DNA from: Oscillospiraceae bacterium
GTDB taxonomy: Bacteria > Bacillota > Clostridia > Oscillospirales > Ruminococcaceae
Direction: 5' to 3'
DNA length: 22,583 nucleotides
NCBI GenBank assembly: GCA_028694405.1
Contig: JAQUTM010000012.1
Location: 1 to 22,583, forward strand
A program made the position numbers and the translations under genes. Shown piece by piece: positions 7,310 to 14,031 of the stretch. How positions within the stretch are numbered: the first letter of the stretch is position 1; every line of letters begins with the position of its first letter. Under the pieces are notes generated by a model. That model worked only from the letters and a program-made list of their open reading frames with translations. It did no database searches and had not been told where the DNA came from.

Positions 7310-8974
7310 ATGTCGTTACGCAGTGCAAATGTAACACAGGGCGTAGAACGCGCGCCAAACCGCAGTTTATTTTATGCTATGGGTTACACCAAAGAAGAAC
7401 TAGACCGCCCTTTAATTGGCGTGGTAAGCGCACACAGCGAAATTGTGCCGGGACATTTTCATTTAGATAAAATTACCGAAGCGGTAAAAGCAGGTATACG
7501 CATGGCAGGCGGTACCCCCATTATGGTGCCGTCCATTGGTGTTTGTGATGGCATTGCCATGGGACATATCGGTATGAAATATTCGCTGGCCAGCCGAGAG
7601 CTGATTGCAGATAGCGTGGAAACCATGACAATGGCCCACCAATTTGACGGTTTGGTGCTTGTGCCAAATTGCGATAAAATTGTGCCCGGCATGGTTATGG
7701 CTGCGGTGCGTATGAATATTCCCACCGTGGTATGCAGCGGCGGCCCCATGATGGCGGGCAGTTATGACGGACAGGAAGTAAGCCTATCAAAGATGTTTGA
7801 GGCTGTAGGTGCCTATAAAGCAGGGATAATTGATGAAGCCAAATTAGATGAGTGCGAAAAAGGTGCTTGTCCGGGCTGTGGCAGCTGTGCGGGTATGTAT
7901 ACCGCTAACAGCATGAACTGCTTATGTGAAGCTTTGGGCATTGCCCTGCCGGGTAATGGTACCATTCCTGCCGTACACAATGGACGTATGCAGCTGGCAA
8001 AGCACGCAGGTATGGCTATTATGGAGTTGGTGCGCCGTGATATTAAAGCGCGTGACATTATCAACGAAAAGTCCATACGCAACGCACTTGCATGTGATAT
8101 GGCTTTGGGGTGCAGTTCTAACAGTGTGTTACATTTGCTGGCAATTTCTAACGAGGCAGGTTGTCCCTTAAGCCTGGAAATGTTTAATGAGATGAGCGCC
8201 AAAGTGCCCAACTTGTGTCACCTTGCCCCTGCCGGAGACACGCATATGCATGATTTAAACAATGCGGGCGGTATTCCTGCTGTGCAAACCGAACTGGTAA
8301 AAGGCGGATTTTTAGATACTTCTGTTATTACCGCAACAGGAAAAACCTTAGCAGAAAATATTCAAGGTGCCTATAACAAAAATACAAACGCCATTCGTCC
8401 TATCGCTCAACCCTATAGCGCCACAGGCGGAATTCAAATTTTGTGGGGTAACATTGCGCCTGACGGCTGTGTTGTAAAGCGCAGTGCTGTAGCCCCCGAA
8501 ATGCTTTGCCACACAGGCCCTGCCCGTGTATTTAACAGCGAGGAGCAAGCCATACAGGCTATTTACAACGGTAAAATTGTAGCCGGTGATGTTGTGGTTA
8601 TTCGGTACGAAGGCCCTGTGGGCGGCCCGGGTATGCGCGAGATGTTAAACCCCACAAGCGCGCTTGCAGGCATGAAGCTGGATAAAACAGTTGCTTTAAT
8701 TACAGACGGCCGCTTTAGTGGTGCAAGCCGTGGTGCTTCTATTGGGCATGTAGCCCCCGAAGCCGCCAGCGGCGGACCTATTGGTCTAATTGCTGAAGGA
8801 GATTTAATTGAAATTAATATCCCCGAAGCAAAGATTAACGCGAAGCTGACAGAAGAAGAATTTGCAAAACGAAAAGCAGCGTATATAAAGCCTGAGCCCA
8901 ATATTAAAACCGGCTGGCTTTCTCGCTATGCACGTTTGGTAAGCGGTGCCAACACGGGCGCTGTTATGAAATAA
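7310..8974 (+). CDS. ilvD: Dihydroxy-acid dehydratase
   Basis: Fe-S dehydratase giving 2-oxoisovalerate and 2-oxo-3-methylvalerate, the last step before transamination. The 554 residues include Cys121 (VPNCDKIVPGM) and a cluster region CEKGACPGCGSC (182-193) in which Cys193 is the conserved ligand; GVCDGIAMGH (77-86) and DGRFSGASRG near the C-terminus are also family motifs. The N-terminal site, which carries a cysteine ligand in the E. coli-type enzyme, reads SAHSEIVPGHFH (about 40-51) and has none; archaeal and many clostridial homologues share this variant. The ATG is preceded by AAAAAGGAG. It is separated from ilvC by a strong terminator and followed by another. Confidence 0.96.
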   Translation: MSLRSANVTQGVERAPNRSLFYAMGYTKEELDRPLIGVVSAHSEIVPGHFHLDKITEAVKAGIRMAGGTPIMVPSIGVCDGIAMGHIGMKYSLASRELIADSVETMTMAHQFDGLVLVPNCDKIVPGMVMAAVRMNIPTVVCSGGPMMAGSYDGQEVSLSKMFEAVGAYKAGIIDEAKLDECEKGACPGCGSCAGMYTANSMNCLCEALGIALPGNGTIPAVHNGRMQLAKHAGMAIMELVRRDIKARDIINEKSIRNALACDMALGCSSNSVLHLLAISNEAGCPLSLEMFNEMSAKVPNLCHLAPAGDTHMHDLNNAGGIPAVQTELVKGGFLDTSVITATGKTLAENIQGAYNKNTNAIRPIAQPYSATGGIQILWGNIAPDGCVVKRSAVAPEMLCHTGPARVFNSEEQAIQAIYNGKIVAGDVVVIRYEGPVGGPGMREMLNPTSALAGMKLDKTVALITDGRFSGASRGASIGHVAPEAASGGPIGLIAEGDLIEINIPEAKINAKLTEEEFAKRKAAYIKPEPNIKTGWLSRYARLVSGANTGAVMK

Positions 8975-9000
8975 ACTTATAATAATACAATTTGTAAAAT

Positions 9001-9046
9001 AAATTAGGGCATCACCAGTTTAAAAACGGTGATGCCCTAATTTTTT
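9001..9046 (+). terminator. Strong, probably bidirectional terminator between ilvD and rsgA
   Basis: AAATTAGGGCATCACC (9001-9016) and GGTGATGCCCTAATTT (9028-9043) form a perfect 16-bp stem with an 11-base loop, followed by T residues. The A+T-rich outer stem gives T-rich ends on both strands, so it can end ilvD and, less clearly, rsgA, which converges on it. Confidence 0.9.
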
Positions 9047-9101
9047 ATAGATTATCCGGTCAATTACAAATAAAAAAATGATATTATATACTAATTGTAT
9101 A

Positions 9102-10175
9102 TTATTGCTTGTTTTTGTGTAATTCCTTGGTAAACTTACGCTTGTTTTTTATACCGCCTACGTCTTTAAACATGCGCTCCAGTTTTTTTACTTCAATTTC
9201 TTTAGCGTTTAGTCCATTATATCCTGTCTCAGCTTTAAGTTTACAATAGTTGTGAAAACGCCTTTCATCAAGTGTGCCATTTTGTAAAGCTTTTACTATG
9301 GCACAGCCGGGTTCATTGGTGTGGGTACAGTCATGAAACTTACAGTGGTCGGCAAGCGCTTCAATATCATCAAAGGCTTTGCCTAAATCAGTGCTCTCTG
9401 CCCCTAGCTCTCGCATACCCGGGGTATCAATAAGAACCCCGCCAAATGGGCAGACAAACAGCTCTCTGCCGGTTGTGGTGTGTTTACCCTTATCGGCCTT
9501 ACCAATATCAGAGGTAGCAACAATATCTTCCCCCAACAGCTTATTGATAAGCGTAGATTTGCCCACTCCCGAAGAGCCGATAAAAGCAGAGGTGGTACCT
9601 GATTTAAGATATTTTGAAAGCTTTTGTGCTACATTTTCATCAAATACAGAAAGCGGTATTACATCACAAAAAGCCGACACACGCGCTACCTCTGCCAGAG
9701 CGGTTTCTAAATTTTTGCACAAATCTGTTTTGGTGAGCAAAATGACGGGTATAGCGCCGCTGTCCCACGCTACGCTGAGGTAGCGCTCTAAACGGCTAAG
9801 ATTAAAATTATGATTTAAAGACATGCAAATAAAAACAGTATCAATGTTAGCCGCTACACTTTGCGCCTGCCCGCTTACCCCCACAGCCGTTCTTAAAAAG
9901 ATACTTTTGCGCGTTAATACATGGTGAATAATTGCCGTGCTTTTGTTGCTGTCAGCGGTGACCATTACAAAATCTCCCACGGTGGGAAACTTTGCAAGCT
10001 CTGTGGTTTCAAAACGAAATTTTCCCGAAATTTCTGCTTGCCCTTCTCCCTGCTGGGTTACAATTTTATATAAGCCACGATATTGCGTGATAATACGCGC
10101 CAGAGAAAGCGTGGGATATAGCTTTGCCTCATTTAAAAATCGGTCGGTAAGACCGTAATTATCTAAGATGTTCAT
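9102..10175 (-). CDS. rsgA: Ribosome small-subunit-dependent GTPase A (RsgA/YjeQ)
   Basis: Circularly permuted GTPase that binds the 30S subunit and acts in its late maturation. The order of GTPase motifs proves the family: G4 TKTD (148-151) precedes G1 GSSGVGKST (200-208), the G2 region TTTGRE (233-238) and G3 DTPG (250-253). An N-terminal OB-like domain is expected over residues 1-110. The zinc knuckle has the Cys-X4-Cys-X-His-X5-Cys spacing (Cys278, Cys283, His285, Cys291). The 357 residues are somewhat long for the family. The ATG lies 7 bases after AGGAGGT. Upstream lies an unusual leader with a small ORF and an SD/anti-SD hairpin that could control this start. Confidence 0.96.
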   Translation of the reverse strand: MNILDNYGLTDRFLNEAKLYPTLSLARIITQYRGLYKIVTQQGEGQAEISGKFRFETTELAKFPTVGDFVMVTADSNKSTAIIHHVLTRKSIFLRTAVGVSGQAQSVAANIDTVFICMSLNHNFNLSRLERYLSVAWDSGAIPVILLTKTDLCKNLETALAEVARVSAFCDVIPLSVFDENVAQKLSKYLKSGTTSAFIGSSGVGKSTLINKLLGEDIVATSDIGKADKGKHTTTGRELFVCPFGGVLIDTPGMRELGAESTDLGKAFDDIEALADHCKFHDCTHTNEPGCAIVKALQNGTLDERRFHNYCKLKAETGYNGLNAKEIEVKKLERMFKDVGGIKNKRKFTKELHKNKQ

Positions 10176-10182
10176 TTTATTA

Positions 10183-10189
10183 ACCTCCT
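10183..10189 (-). promoter_or_regulatory. rsgA ribosome-binding site, with a possible antisense partner in the leader
   Basis: AGGAGGT on the minus strand, 7 bases before the ATG. It is fully complementary to ACCTCCT at 10210-10216 in the same leader (7 bp, 20-base loop), so it can in principle be sequestered. Confidence 0.8.
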
Positions 10190-10203
10190 ATTTTTAAACG
10201 TGT

Positions 10204-10247
10204 ATAGGAAGGAGGTGTTGCATATTATTTTTTCAAAACCTCCTTCT
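10204..10247 (-). other. SD/anti-SD hairpin in the rsgA leader
   Basis: On the minus strand, arm 1 GAAGGAGGTTTTG (10246-10234) pairs with arm 2 CAACACCTCCTTC (10220-10208): 9 bp, one T-C mismatch, then 3 bp, around a 13-base A+T-rich loop. No T run follows on either strand, so it is not an intrinsic terminator. Arm 1 is a perfect ribosome-binding sequence lying at the end of the small ORF. Arm 2 contains CACCTCCTT, the same nine bases as the anti-SD tail of 16S rRNA, and can also pair with the rsgA site. Confidence 0.7.
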
Positions 10248-10284
10248 CTGTTACAATATCCAATTTACCATTGTTTTTTTTCAT
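10225..10284 (-). CDS. Putative 19-residue leader peptide upstream of rsgA
   Basis: Small ORF with sequence MKKNNGKLDIVTEKEVLKK, ATG at 10284, preceded by GAAGGGAGA, with AGGGAG at 10297-10292 and 7 bases before the ATG. The frame stays open further upstream but only this ATG has a ribosome-binding site, and it lies well downstream of a good promoter. Its last codons (EKEVL) are encoded by arm 1 of the hairpin and its stop lies in the loop, so a ribosome finishing this ORF must open the hairpin. One base after the stop, a second ATG opens a nine-codon ORF (MQHLLPIHV) that spans arm 2 and ends before the rsgA site. The peptide is not recognised; it may matter only through being translated. Confidence 0.45.
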   Translation of the reverse strand: MKKNNGKLDIVTEKEVLKK

Positions 10285-10375
10285 AAAAATTCTCCCTTCG
10301 TAAACTGTAAAAAAACTTTGTTTTAAAATTTTTGTTGATTGCGTTTTAATCGGCAATAAAACTTTAATTATCGCT

Positions 10376-10404
10376 ATTATATCACGGCAAGGCAGTTTCC
10401 GCAA
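10376..10404 (-). promoter_or_regulatory. Extended -10 promoter for the rsgA leader transcript
   Basis: Minus strand TTGCGG (10404-10399), 17 bases, TGATATAAT with the -10 at 10381-10376 and an extended TGn. The RNA start near 10369 gives a leader of about 195 nt before rsgA, with the small ORF starting about 85 nt in. Confidence 0.7.
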
Positions 10405-10623
10405 TGCGGGGTTGTTAAAATAAGTTTGATAGTATCGTGAACTTTTAAAGAAAAAGGTAAAGCTGTAAGCCGAGAAGTGAAAAACCATAAAAAAGCAAAA
10501 GGACGTAGTTTAAAAAAATTACAGCACCCAAGATAAAGGCAAGGGGTATTTTTCAAAGACCGTCCATAAACAAAACAACTTTTCCACGATTTTTTAAAAA
10601 AGGGTTGAAAACTATTGCCTGCA

Positions 10624-10654
10624 TTGCTTTTATTTTGTACACTGTACCTATAAT
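10624..10654 (+). promoter_or_regulatory. Likely promoter of the SDR gene
   Basis: TATAAT at 10649-10654, with TTGCTT at 10624-10629 as the best -35 (19-base spacing, longer than ideal). The stretch 10405-10623, between this and the divergent rsgA promoter, shows no gene I can support. Confidence 0.45.
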
Positions 10655-10675
10655 AGAAAATACGGAGGCAAGACG

Positions 10676-11704
10676 ATGAAAATATTGCTGATTGGCGGCA
10701 CAGGGGTTATCAGTGCCGATATTACAAAACTGGCGGCAGAAAAAAAGAATGAAGTTTATGTGCTCAACCGCGGTAAAACGGCAAGCGCTCTGCCCTACGG
10801 CGTGCAAAGCTTAGTAGCAGATATTAAAGATGAACAACAAACTGCCGCAGCCATTGGGGATATGCACTTTGATGTTGTGGCAGATTTTATTGCCTTTACC
10901 GAAGAAGATGTAGCGCGAGATGTAAGGCTTTTTACAGGTAAAACAGACCAGTATATTTTTATAAGCAGCGCGTCTGCCTACCAAAAACCTCCTGTAGATT
11001 ATATTATTACAGAGAGTACACCATTAAGCAATCCATACTGGCTGTACAGCAGAAATAAAATAGCAGGTGAAAGTTATTTGATGGAGCAATTTCGTCACAG
11101 TGGCTTTCCTGTTACAATCGTGCGGCCCAGCCATACTTATTGCAAGCGCAGCTTACCGCTTGCTGTAAAAGGCGCTAGCGCATGGACAGTGGCAAAACGC
11201 ATCTTAGAAGAAAAACAGGTTATGATACAAGGCGATGGAAATAGCTTGTGGACCCTTACCCACAGTAGCGATTTTGCAAAAGGCTTTTACGGATTGATGG
11301 GAAATATCCATGCCATCGGCCAAGCGGTACACATAACCAGTGACGAAACAGTAACATGGAACCAAATTTATGGGATTATTGCTCGTGCGTTAGGGAAACC
11401 TTTACACGCGGTGCATATTTCCAGCGATTTTTTGGTAGCCGCTGCTCCGGAGCGTTTTGATTTTGAAGGCGCTTTGTTGGGAGATAAAAGTAATCCGGTT
11501 GTGTTTGATAACAGCAAGTTAAAACGTTTGGTGCCTGATTTTTGCGCAACGGTACGCGCTGATGTGGGATTAACCGAAAGTGTTGCCTATTTTTTGCAAA
11601 ACCCACAGCTGCAAAAAGAGGATACAGACTTTGACATATGGTGTGACACGATTTTAAAGGCGCGCAGTAACGCTTTGGCTGAAATAATACAAACTGTAAA
11701 ATAA
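10676..11704 (+). CDS. NAD-dependent epimerase/dehydratase-family protein (extended SDR), substrate unknown
   Basis: A 342-residue Rossmann-fold protein. The nucleotide-binding loop is GGTGVIS (7-13), not the usual GGTGFIG; a form of this loop with Ser last is common in a bacterial and chloroplast (CSP41-like) SDR subgroup. The active-site pattern is kept: Ser97/Ser98 (FISSASAY) and Tyr124-X3-Lys128 (YSRNK), with IVRPSHTY (148-155) in the substrate region. The start is ATG with GGAGG 7 bases upstream. It is a single gene between its own promoter and a terminator shared with the convergent operon. Likely an oxidoreductase or epimerase on a nucleotide sugar or similar substrate; RNA binding, as in CSP41, is the other possibility. 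Confidence 0.8.
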   Translation: MKILLIGGTGVISADITKLAAEKKNEVYVLNRGKTASALPYGVQSLVADIKDEQQTAAAIGDMHFDVVADFIAFTEEDVARDVRLFTGKTDQYIFISSASAYQKPPVDYIITESTPLSNPYWLYSRNKIAGESYLMEQFRHSGFPVTIVRPSHTYCKRSLPLAVKGASAWTVAKRILEEKQVMIQGDGNSLWTLTHSSDFAKGFYGLMGNIHAIGQAVHITSDETVTWNQIYGIIARALGKPLHAVHISSDFLVAAAPERFDFEGALLGDKSNPVVFDNSKLKRLVPDFCATVRADVGLTESVAYFLQNPQLQKEDTDFDIWCDTILKARSNALAEIIQTVK

Positions 11705-11706
11705 AT

Positions 11707-11745
11707 AAAAAGCGTAAAAGCATTTTACCGTGCTTTTACGCTTTT
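11707..11745. terminator. Bidirectional terminator between convergent genes
   Basis: AAAAGCGTAAAAGCA (11708-11722) pairs perfectly with TGCTTTTACGCTTTT (11731-11745) around an 8-base loop. The ends supply T runs on both strands, so it can stop both the SDR gene and the minus-strand operon. Confidence 0.88.
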
Positions 11746-11758
11746 GTATTATAACAAG

Positions 11759-12313
11759 TTACATGCGGCTGTCGTCATAACAAGCGCGTAAACCGCCTAT
11801 AAATTTTGGACGTGTACGCGCACATATAATAGAGGCTTTGCCAATTTGTGCAAGACTAAGCCGAACAGGTACGGCAACTTCTTTTAAATGCATACCAATT
11901 AAAGTACCGCCAATGTCAATTCCGGCGTGGGCTTTTATGTGCTCTACAGCCGTGGGCTTGTTAAATGCTAACCATGCGGCTGTGGCAAAGCTACCGCCTG
12001 CTTTGGGCTGAGGCACTACGTTTACTGGTTCATACCCATATTTGCAGGCAGCCTCCTGTTCTATAATCAAGGCGCGGTTTAGATGTTCACAGCACTGTGC
12101 TGCAAGAAAAATATTTTTTGGCTGCAGTACGCTGTAAATGCCCGTAAAAAGCGCATGGGCAAGTTCTGTACTGCTGTAGGTGCCAATTTTTTGGCCGCCT
12201 ACTTCGCTGGAAGAACAGCCCACCACCAAAATATCTCCTGCCTGCAGGCCGCTGACGTTTACCAATTCTGTGGCTGCCTGCCAAGCTTGCTGGCGTATTT
12301 GCTCTAAATCCAA
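11759..12313 (-). CDS. ywlG: YwlG / TIGR01440 (UPF0340, DUF436) family protein
   Basis: Conserved Firmicutes protein of unknown biochemical function. The 184 residues match B. subtilis YwlG in length and in its conserved blocks GCSSSEV (32-38), CEHLNRA (75-81), a VVPQPKAGGS block (99-108), HAGIDIG (129-135) and GMHLKEVAVPVR (140-151). The start codon is TTG at 12313, supported by AAGGTGA 6 bases upstream; no ATG in this frame fits. It lies 55 bases after the DUF815 gene with no hairpin between them, so the two are probably co-transcribed. The Cys, His and Glu residues in the conserved blocks hint at a ligand- or metal-binding site, but no reaction is known to me. Confidence 0.88.
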   Translation of the reverse strand: MDLEQIRQQAWQAATELVNVSGLQAGDILVVGCSSSEVGGQKIGTYSSTELAHALFTGIYSVLQPKNIFLAAQCCEHLNRALIIEQEAACKYGYEPVNVVPQPKAGGSFATAAWLAFNKPTAVEHIKAHAGIDIGGTLIGMHLKEVAVPVRLSLAQIGKASIICARTRPKFIGGLRACYDDSRM

Positions 12314-12368
12314 AATAAATCACCTTTTCTTTCTTATACAGATAGGGCAGATTTTTTAAAACCCAAAA

Positions 12369-13556
12369 TCAAACCCCTGCCTTTAAAAGCTCTACAAATT
12401 GTTTTGCCACGCGTGGGCTGCGTCCGCCGTTGCGTATAGCGTGTGCTTCTGCTTTAATCATCAGTTGCTCTTCTTGTAAATCAATATTGTATTGTTGAGC
12501 CAAGTTGCGTACAATACTGCAATACAAGTCTTTGTCAGGTCTGGAATAGGTAATGGTAAGACCAAAACGTGCCGAAAGACTCATTAACTCCTGCATGGTG
12601 TCTGCTAAATGAATTTCGTCGCCGTCTCTGTCGCTAAAGCTTTCTTTTACCAAGTGGCGACGGTTGCTGGTAGCATATACTGCCAGGTTGCTGCCGCGTG
12701 CGCTTACGCTGCCCTCTAAAATAGCTTTTAAGGCGGCAAAATCGTTGTCGTTGCTGCTAAAGCTTAAGTCATCAATAAACAAAATAAATTTTAGCGGGTT
12801 GGCACTTAATGTTTCTACGATATCGGGTATCTGATAAAGTTGATTTTTCTTTACTTCTATCAGGCGCAGACCCTCTTGCTTAAAGGCATTGGCAACCGCT
12901 TTTACCGTGCTGCTTTTGCCTGTGCCGGCATCGCCGTAAAGCAAAACGTTATTGGCGGGGCGTCCCTCCAACAAAGCTCGCGTGTTGGCAATTACCTTGG
13001 CGCGTTCTCGCTCATATCCCGAAAGTTGTTCCAATGTTTGGGTATCGGGGTGTTTTACGGGGGTTAGCTTGCCCTCGTGAATAACAAAAGTATGATATTT
13101 TGCAAAAATACCGTATCCGTGGGTGTGAATGTTGGCGATACGAGAATTGTAAATTTCTGCAAAATTTAAAAATTCTGTTTTCCATTGCGGTAAAAAACCG
13201 TCAAAATCGATAAGAGCGCGAATTTCGGCACCGTCAAATTTTGATAAGTCCTGTAAAAATGCAAGTTCGTGCTTTAAACAGGTGGTTAGGTTTGTACTAA
13301 CTGTATTTTTACCACAACATTGCAGCATATAAATATTTTCGTCTTCTAATATGTAATTTAGCAAATATCGGCTAAAATTATCCCCAGAGGCAAATAATGC
13401 AGCCGCAAAGCTGCAATATGCGTCTACTGCGGCATCGGTATCGTGCATATTACAAGACAGCAACACCTCCAGCGCTTTGATAACGGGGTTCTTTAGTAGG
13501 CTTCGAAAAATAACCAAAGTGTGCAAACGTGTGTTTAATGGGGCTGATGGGTTCAT
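12369..13556 (-). CDS. DUF815-family AAA ATPase
   Basis: A 395-residue protein with an N-terminal helical region (1-180) of unknown role and a C-terminal AAA domain: Walker A GDAGTGKSS (208-216), Walker B FILFIDDLSF (257-266), a sensor-1-like ATSNRR (295-300), and a C-terminal lid with GGRSPRVAKQFVELL (377-391). DUF815 ATPases resemble DnaC/IstB-type loaders in core motifs; their target is not established. The ATG at 13556 is chosen over the longer open frame to 13628, because AGAGGAAG lies 7 bases upstream of it and the predicted promoter falls within the longer frame's start. First gene of an operon with the YwlG-family gene. Confidence 0.88.
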   Translation of the reverse strand: MNPSAPLNTRLHTLVIFRSLLKNPVIKALEVLLSCNMHDTDAAVDAYCSFAAALFASGDNFSRYLLNYILEDENIYMLQCCGKNTVSTNLTTCLKHELAFLQDLSKFDGAEIRALIDFDGFLPQWKTEFLNFAEIYNSRIANIHTHGYGIFAKYHTFVIHEGKLTPVKHPDTQTLEQLSGYERERAKVIANTRALLEGRPANNVLLYGDAGTGKSSTVKAVANAFKQEGLRLIEVKKNQLYQIPDIVETLSANPLKFILFIDDLSFSSNDNDFAALKAILEGSVSARGSNLAVYATSNRRHLVKESFSDRDGDEIHLADTMQELMSLSARFGLTITYSRPDKDLYCSIVRNLAQQYNIDLQEEQLMIKAEAHAIRNGGRSPRVAKQFVELLKAGV

Positions 13557-13619
13557 ATAAAACTTCCTCTCGCGATGGATTAACGCCTTTACTAAGCGCA
13601 GATATACTTTCCTGTTAAC

Positions 13620-13648
13620 AGTATACACATCTATGTGTTTTACTTCAA
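13620..13648 (-). promoter_or_regulatory. Sigma-A promoter of the DUF815-ywlG operon
   Basis: Minus strand TTGAAG (13648-13643), 17 bases, TATACT (13625-13620). Its -35 is 8 bases from the -35 of the divergent ilvA promoter. Confidence 0.65.
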
Positions 13649-13656
13649 CATTTTAC

Positions 13657-13686
13657 TTGACAAAAGCGAGTAAATTGTGCTACTTT
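13657..13686 (+). promoter_or_regulatory. Promoter of the ilvA T-box transcript
   Basis: TTGACA at 13657-13662 is a perfect -35. The best-placed -10 is TACTTT at 13681-13686 (18-base spacing). The RNA would start just before the T-box leader. Confidence 0.6.
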
Positions 13687-13719
13687 AATAATAATCTATA
13701 AAAATAAAATGCGTTTAAA

Positions 13720-13990
13720 CGAGGACAGGTTTTACTTTCGGCATTTTTAGAGAGCCGCTGGACGGTGCAAAGCGGTATTGCCAATTAAAACAAATCACCT
13801 CGCAAGCAGCTTTGCTTAAAGCAAGCCACTTGGTTTGCAAGTAAGAAAAGCCGGGCCCGGCTCCGTTATAAGCCAGCATATTGTCTGATATGCGTAGAGG
13901 GGCCGCGCGCAACGTGCGGAAATAAGAGTGGTACCGCGGAGATATACGTCTTCGTCTCTTACGAAAGTTTAAGAGGCGGGGGCTTTTTTT
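13720..13990 (+). promoter_or_regulatory. T-box riboswitch leader of ilvA, isoleucine specifier ATC
   Basis: Stem I lower helix CGAGG (13720-13724) pairs with CCTCG (13798-13802), and GTTTTA (13729-13734) with TAAAAC (13786-13791). These leave ACAG on the 5' side and AAATCA on the 3' side as the specifier loop. The triplet before the final purine is ATC (13794-13796), isoleucine. The distal AGAGAG bulge and GGTGCAAAG loop are at about 13750-13772. The antiterminator element AAGAGTGGTACCGCGGA is at 13924-13940. The terminator pairs CGTCTCTTA (13953-13961) with TAAGAGGCG (13970-13978), extends outward, and ends in seven T. The bulge TGGT fits A73 of tRNA-Ile. Confidence 0.94.
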
Positions 13991-14031
13991 ATACCCTGCC
14001 GCCAAATTTAATGCAGCGAAAGGAAAAAATT

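Noticed and set aside
10204..10247. The rsgA leader hairpin as a Rho-independent terminator.
   Set aside because: No T run follows the stem on either strand.
10225..10488. An 87-codon minus-strand ORF before rsgA as a full protein.
   Set aside because: Its start lies upstream of the predicted promoter and has no ribosome-binding site; only the last 19 codons have one.
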